From JAHRAH01 sp051009015 (GTDB taxonomy: Bacteria > Pseudomonadota > Gammaproteobacteria > Tethybacterales > Persebacteraceae): a stretch of DNA of 9,660 bases. The DNA lies in assembly GCA_051009015.1 (NCBI GenBank), contig JBPCWZ010000186.1:1-9660 (forward strand), in the 5' to 3' direction. Every line of letters begins with the position of its first letter. Within the stretch, counting starts at the first letter, position 1. The notes beneath the pieces are model-generated. The model did no database searches and had not been told where the DNA came from. It worked only from the letters and a program-made list of their open reading frames with translations. A program made the position numbers and the translations under genes. Below, piece by piece: positions 5,999 through 9,660 of the stretch.

Positions 5999-6946
5999 AT
6001 GACTAACTTCCTGCGCACCCTGTGTATCGTTATCTTTTCCGCCGTCGTCGGTGGCAATGCTTTCGCCGACAATTTGACGCCCTTGCATCAGGCGGCAGAA
6101 GACGGCGATATCGCCGCTGTCAAACGCCTGATTGACGGCGGGGCGGATATTAACGCAAAAACAAACGATGGCGACACGCCTCTGCATGTTGCGGCATCTA
6201 ACGGTCAATCTGAAACGGCGGATGCGCTTGTCAAAGCCGGGGCGGATATCAATGCGGCAGGCAAGTATGGCGGGACTCCCCTGCATTGGGCGACAAGAAG
6301 AGGGCAAGTTGAGATGGTGAATGCGCTTATCGGGGCAGGAGCCGGTATTAATGCGAAAAGCAACAACGGCGGCACGCCACTGCATTGGGCGGCATCCGAA
6401 GGGCAAGTTGAAACGGCGAATGCGCTCATCAAAGCCGGGGCGGATATCGGCGCAAAAGCCAGAAAGTATGGCAGAACGCCGTTGCATTGGGCGGCGTGGA
6501 ACGGCCAAGCCGAAACTGCTGCGGCTCTTATCAAAGCCGGGGCGGATATTAACGCGAAAAGCATTGAAGGCGGCACTCCCTTGCATCGCGCGGCAAGCGG
6601 AGGGCAAACCGAAATCGCGGATATGCTCGTCAAAGCCGGAGCGGATATCAGCGCAAGGTTGAAAACAGGAGGCGCGCCACTGCATAGTGCGGCATGGTTT
6701 GGGCAAACCGAAACCGCTCTTTTTTTTGTTGATGTCGGGGCGGATATTAATGCAAAAAATAAAAGCGGCGAGACGCCGTTGCATTGGGCGGCGCAGAATG
6801 GCCAAGCCGAAACTGTCGCTGCTCTTGTTAAAGCCGGGGCGGACATTGAAGTTGCGGACAAAAGCGGGCGGACGCCGCTTGACATTGCCCGGCAAAAACA
6901 ACAAGCGGATGTAATTAAGGTTTTGGAGAACCCGCCGCTACCGTAG
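5999..6946 (+). CDS. Secreted ankyrin-repeat protein ankB
   Basis: 315 residues. The ATG at 5999 is preceded by AGGAG with 8 nt spacing; the upstream extension to 5816 is non-coding rnpB and repeat DNA. A Sec signal peptide (LRTLCIVIFSAVVGGNAFA, cleavage expected after residue 23) is followed by about nine ankyrin repeats starting at residue 25. The repeats are very uniform (GGTPLHWAASEGQVETANAL then IKAGADI.AK), with TPLHWAA used four times. The last one (RTPLDIARQKQQADVIKVLE) is a capping repeat and the protein ends in NPPLP, close to the ankA end and unlike ankC-ankE. Expected location is periplasm or beyond. Known periplasmic ankyrin proteins include AnkB of Pseudomonas aeruginosa, linked to catalase; others are symbiont or pathogen effectors. 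The partner here is unknown. Confidence 0.93.
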   Translation: MTNFLRTLCIVIFSAVVGGNAFADNLTPLHQAAEDGDIAAVKRLIDGGADINAKTNDGDTPLHVAASNGQSETADALVKAGADINAAGKYGGTPLHWATRRGQVEMVNALIGAGAGINAKSNNGGTPLHWAASEGQVETANALIKAGADIGAKARKYGRTPLHWAAWNGQAETAAALIKAGADINAKSIEGGTPLHRAASGGQTEIADMLVKAGADISARLKTGGAPLHSAAWFGQTETALFFVDVGADINAKNKSGETPLHWAAQNGQAETVAALVKAGADIEVADKSGRTPLDIARQKQQADVIKVLENPPLP

Positions 6947-6965
6947 ATGCAAGGCGCGGCTTTTT
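6932..6965 (+). terminator. Weak possible terminator after ankB
   Basis: GCCGC near the ankB stop can pair with GCGGC just before TTTTT (6961-6965), leaving a loop of about 17 nt. The stem is only five pairs, so it would be inefficient; ankC may be partly expressed by read-through. Confidence 0.25.
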
Positions 6966-7000
6966 GGCGAGTGTCGCAATTGACGACGAACGGAAAACAA

Positions 7001-7026
7001 GACGGAAAGTGCAGCAGAAAGCAAAC
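7001..7026 (+). repeat. Exact 26-nt copy of an internal rnpB segment
   Basis: The bases from GACGGAAAGTGCAGCAG through AAGCAAAC are identical to rnpB 5594-5619. Directly after it, TTAACAAT matches rnpB TTAACAAT (5639-5646) if 19 rnpB bases are deleted. The sequences before the block do not match. It sits 25 nt before the ankC start codon, with no other rnpB part nearby, so it is a relic and not a second RNase P gene. Confidence 0.85.
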
Positions 7027-7051
7027 TTAACAATACAAGCGACAAACAACA

Positions 7052-8434
7052 ATGGTTAATTCCCTGCGCGCCTTGTGCATCGTTTTCCTCGCCGCCATCG
7101 GCGGCAATGCTTTCGCCGATGGCGGCTTGTCGCCTTTGCACGAAGCGGCGGCGGATGGCAATGTCGCCGAAGTCAAACGCCTTATTGACAACGGGGCGGA
7201 TGTTAATGCAAAAGACGAAAAGGGCTGGACGCCTTTGCATAGTGCGGCAGCGGAAGGTCAAGCCGAAACCGCGCTTGCCCTTTTCAAAGCGGGGGCGGAT
7301 ATTAACGCAAAAGATAATGACGGCAAGACGCCCGGGCTGGTTGCGGCGCGGGAAAGGGAAATCGGAACCGTCCGGGTGCTTATTAAAGCGGCAATAGTTT
7401 CCTCTGCCGGTGGCTTCAATACTTTTGCCGACAGCGGTTTGCCGCCTTTGCATCGGGCGGCAAAAGACGGCAATATCGCCGAAGTTAAACGCCTGATTGA
7501 CGGCGGGGCGGATATCGGCGCAAAAACCAATGTCGGCTTGACGCCTTTGCATATTGCGGCGGGGAACGGTCAAACCGGAACCGCGCTATCCCTCGTCAAA
7601 GCGGGGGCGGATATTAACGCAAAAGCCAACGGCGGCTTTACGCCTTTGTATTTTGCGGCAGGGGGCGGCAAAACCGAAACCGCGCTATCCCTCGTCAAAG
7701 CGGGAGCGGATATTAACGCAAAAAATAAACAGAATAACACGCCTCTGCATTTTGCGATATGGCTAATGCAAACCGAAACCGCGCTTGCTCTTGTCAAAGC
7801 GGGAGCGGATATTAATGCAAAAGGGGAAAGCGGCGGGGAGACGCCCCTGCATGTTGCGGCAAAGGGTCAAACCGAAATTGCGCTTGCTCTTGTCAAAGCC
7901 GGGGCGGGCATTGACGCAAAAACCAGCAGCGGCCGGATGCCTTTGCATAGTGCGGCATCGGCAGGTTCAACCGAAACCGCACTTGCTCTTGTCAAAGCGG
8001 GAGCGGATGTTAACGCAAAAGATGAACACAACACAACGCCCTTGCATTATGCGGCGATGGAAAGCCCTGAAATCGTACATGCTCTTGTCAAAGCAGGGGC
8101 GGATGTTAACGCAAAAGATAAAGATGGCGCAACGCCCCTGCATTATCCGGCAGTGGAAGGTCCTGCCGAAAATGTGCATGCCCTTGTCAAAGCGGGGGCT
8201 GATATTAATGCCAAAAACAGGAGTGGCTGGACGCCTTTGCATTATGCGGCATTCACCTTTGGTGATTCTCGCGCCGCCGCCGCCCTTGTTGAAGCCGGGG
8301 CGGATATTAATGCGAAAGGAAATGAAGGCGAAACGCCCTTGCGTGTGGCGATAGGCAGTTTTCAACTGAAATCCGCCGCCGTGCTGGTTGTGGCGAAAGT
8401 CAAAAGATATATGGAAATACTGGGATGGGAATGA
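7052..8434 (+). CDS. Secreted ankyrin-repeat protein ankC, a fusion of two ankyrin genes
   Basis: 460 residues and about 13 ankyrin units. The signal peptide (LRALCIVFLAAIGGNAFA, cleavage expected after residue 22) matches its paralogues. Two normal repeats follow, then a degenerate one (KTPGLVAAREREIGTVRVLI, 92-111) that resembles the capping repeat of ankA and ankB. Residues 113-134 (AAIVSSAGGFNTFADSGLP then PLH) repeat the end of the family signal peptide and first repeat. A further ten repeats run to the end. The C-terminus (TPLRVAIGSFQLKSAAVL, then KVKRYMEILGWE) is shared with ankD. No Shine-Dalgarno is visible before the ATG at 7052, which is chosen because it opens the conserved signal peptide. 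The stop overlaps the ankD start (ATGA). Binding partner unknown. Confidence 0.92.
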   Translation: MVNSLRALCIVFLAAIGGNAFADGGLSPLHEAAADGNVAEVKRLIDNGADVNAKDEKGWTPLHSAAAEGQAETALALFKAGADINAKDNDGKTPGLVAAREREIGTVRVLIKAAIVSSAGGFNTFADSGLPPLHRAAKDGNIAEVKRLIDGGADIGAKTNVGLTPLHIAAGNGQTGTALSLVKAGADINAKANGGFTPLYFAAGGGKTETALSLVKAGADINAKNKQNNTPLHFAIWLMQTETALALVKAGADINAKGESGGETPLHVAAKGQTEIALALVKAGAGIDAKTSSGRMPLHSAASAGSTETALALVKAGADVNAKDEHNTTPLHYAAMESPEIVHALVKAGADVNAKDKDGATPLHYPAVEGPAENVHALVKAGADINAKNRSGWTPLHYAAFTFGDSRAAAALVEAGADINAKGNEGETPLRVAIGSFQLKSAAVLVVAKVKRYMEILGWE

Positions 8435-9411
8435 CCCTTAACTTCCTGCGCGCCCTGTGCATCATTTTCCTCGCCGCCGCCATCGGCGGCAATGCTTTTG
8501 CCGATGGTGGTGGTTGGCCGCCTTTGCATCAGGCGGCGCTAGATGGCGATATCGCCGAAGTCAATCGCCTGATTGACGGCGGGGCGGATATTGAGGCAAA
8601 ATCTCACTATGGCTTTACGCCTTTGCATAGTGCGGCAGCGTATGGTCAAACCGAAACCGCACTTGCCCTTGTCAAAGCGGGGGCGGATATTGAGGCAAAA
8701 TATAACGATGGCGGGACGCCTTTGCATAGTGCGGCAGGACCTAGTCAAGCCGAAACCGCACTTGTCCTTGTCAAAGCAGGGGCGGATATTGGGGCAAAAG
8801 ATAACGATGGCAGGACGCCTTTGCATTTTGCGGCAAGGCACGGTCGAACCGAAACCGTGCTCGTCCTTGTCAAAGCAGGGGCGGATATTAGGGCAAAAAA
8901 TAACGATGGCGAGACGCCTTTGCATCTTGCGGCTTATCTAGGTCAAACCGAAACCGTGCTCGTCCTTGTCAAAGCAGGGGTGGATATTGGGGCAAAAAAT
9001 AACGATGGCGAGACGCCTTTGCATAATGCGGCAGAGTATGGTCAAACCGAAACCGCGCTTGCCCTTGTCAAAGCGGGAGCGTATATTAGCGCAGAAAGCA
9101 GATACGGCAGAACGCCTCTGCATGAGGCGACTCGGGAAGGTCAAGCCGAAACTGCGCTTGCCTTGGTCAATGCGGGAGCGAATGTTAGCGCAAAAAGCAA
9201 TTATAACTATACGGCTCTACATCATGCGGCAAATTGGGGGAATAATGATGTCGTCGCTGCCCTTATTGAAGCCGGGGCGGATATCAATGCAAAAGACAAT
9301 GGCGGCAGGACGCCCCTGCGTGTGGCGATAATCAGTTTTCAACTGAAAACCGCCGCCGTTCTGATTGAGGCGAAAATAAAAAGATATATGGAAATACTAG
9401 GATGGGAATGA
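8431..9411 (+). CDS. Secreted ankyrin-repeat protein ankD
   Basis: 326 residues from the ATG at 8431, which overlaps the ankC stop as ATGA; an ATG at 8425 in the same frame is an alternative adding two residues. Signal peptide NFLRALCIIFLAAAIGGNAFA, then about nine ankyrin repeats of 33 residues, the middle ones almost identical to each other (GETPLHLAAYLGQTETVLVL then VKAGVDIGAKNND). The cap and tail (TPLRVAIISFQLKTAAVL, KIKRYMEILGWE) are nearly the same as in ankC. A weak GGGA next to the start suggests that expression depends on ribosomes finishing ankC. Expected to be exported; function inferred only as protein binding. Confidence 0.93.
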   Translation: MTLNFLRALCIIFLAAAIGGNAFADGGGWPPLHQAALDGDIAEVNRLIDGGADIEAKSHYGFTPLHSAAAYGQTETALALVKAGADIEAKYNDGGTPLHSAAGPSQAETALVLVKAGADIGAKDNDGRTPLHFAARHGRTETVLVLVKAGADIRAKNNDGETPLHLAAYLGQTETVLVLVKAGVDIGAKNNDGETPLHNAAEYGQTETALALVKAGAYISAESRYGRTPLHEATREGQAETALALVNAGANVSAKSNYNYTALHHAANWGNNDVVAALIEAGADINAKDNGGRTPLRVAIISFQLKTAAVLIEAKIKRYMEILGWE

Positions 9412-9660
9412 CCATTAACTTCCTGCGCGCCTTGTGCATTGTTTTATTCGCCATCATCGGCGGCAATGTTTTCGCCGATGGCGATTTGCCGCCTTTGCAT
9501 CTGGCGGCGAAAGACGGCGATGTCGCTTCGGTTATTATCCTTATCGGCAACGGGGCGGATGTTAATGCAAAAACAAAAGAAGATTGGACGCCCCTGCATT
9601 TTGCGGCGGTGCAGGGTGAGACCGATATCGCCCTCTTCCTCGTCAAAGCGGGGGCGGATA
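9408..9660 (+). CDS. Secreted ankyrin-repeat protein ankE, 5' part (runs off the right edge)
   Basis: 84 residues are visible from the ATG at 9408, which overlaps the ankD stop as ATGA; an in-frame ATG is also present at 9402. The signal peptide (NFLRALCIVLFAIIGGNVFA) is followed by DGDLPPLHLAAKDGDVASV, a first repeat ending IGNGADVNAK, a second repeat starting DWTPLHFAAVQGETDIAL, and VKAGAD at the edge. It clearly continues the same paralogous series, so the cluster extends beyond the window. Confidence 0.9.
   Translation, partial: MTINFLRALCIVLFAIIGGNVFADGDLPPLHLAAKDGDVASVIILIGNGADVNAKTKEDWTPLHFAAVQGETDIALFLVKAGAD

Noticed and set aside
5912..6904. Long open frame (about 330 codons) on the minus strand across ankB
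   Set aside because: It is antisense to a clear ankyrin gene. The 99-bp repeat lacks stops in several frames, so long antisense frames appear by periodicity; similar ones cover ankC and ankD. The translation has no family features.
6000..9660. Regular 99-bp periodicity as a possible CRISPR array
   Set aside because: The periodicity is in frame throughout and encodes 33-residue ankyrin repeats; there are no unique spacers of constant size and no cas genes.

Overview
The window looks like a chromosomal piece of a proteobacterium, most likely beta- or gammaproteobacterial. The support is a frataxin homologue of the CyaY type, a proteobacterial-type ruvB, a class A RNase P RNA, and several short palindromes of the ATTCCC...GGGAAT (dRS3-like) type between genes. 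The lineage cannot be fixed further from sequence alone. A large paralogous set of secreted ankyrin-repeat proteins, all built from one template, fits a host-associated or symbiotic lifestyle; that last step is inference.

Layout. Positions 1-156 (minus) hold the N-terminal end of ruvB, divergent from cyaY at 235-534 (plus). A dRS3-like palindrome lies at 554-573. A small cysteine-rich, membrane-anchored protein (628-927, minus) starts 3 nt after the stop of the first ankyrin gene, ankA (931-1998, minus). Positions 1999-2628 are non-coding and repeat-rich: two kinds of dRS3-like palindromes, a roughly 85-bp repeat present as two inverted copies about 100 bp apart, and degenerate tandem copies of a palindrome arm. 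Next comes a minus-strand ABC importer operon read right to left: substrate-binding protein (4404-5381), permease (3414-4295) and ATPase (2629-3417). It belongs to the ABC_sub_bind / TrpXYZ-like class. A hairpin separates the first two genes, and the last two overlap by ATGA. The operon is divergent from rnpB (5482-5862, plus), with two TATAAT boxes back to back in the shared promoter region.

Downstream of rnpB on the plus strand are four further ankyrin genes: ankB (5999-6946), ankC (7052-8434), ankD (8431-9411) and ankE (9408 to the window end). The names ankA-ankE are working labels used here only. ankC, ankD and ankE are joined by identical ATGA stop/start overlaps and share nearly identical junction sequences, so they were made by whole-gene tandem duplication. 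Each plus-strand protein has a Sec signal peptide ending in a GGNAFA-D type cleavage site, followed by 33-residue ankyrin repeats, so these are expected to act outside the cytoplasm.

The most unusual observations are these. A 26-nt exact copy of an internal rnpB segment lies just upstream of ankC. ankC carries in its middle the relic of a capping repeat followed by a second signal peptide, so it is a fusion of two ankyrin genes. ankA has an extra hydrophobic N-terminus in front of the family signal sequence. ankA is also tightly followed by a small membrane protein gene. Together they show an ankyrin locus that diversifies by duplication, deletion and fusion.
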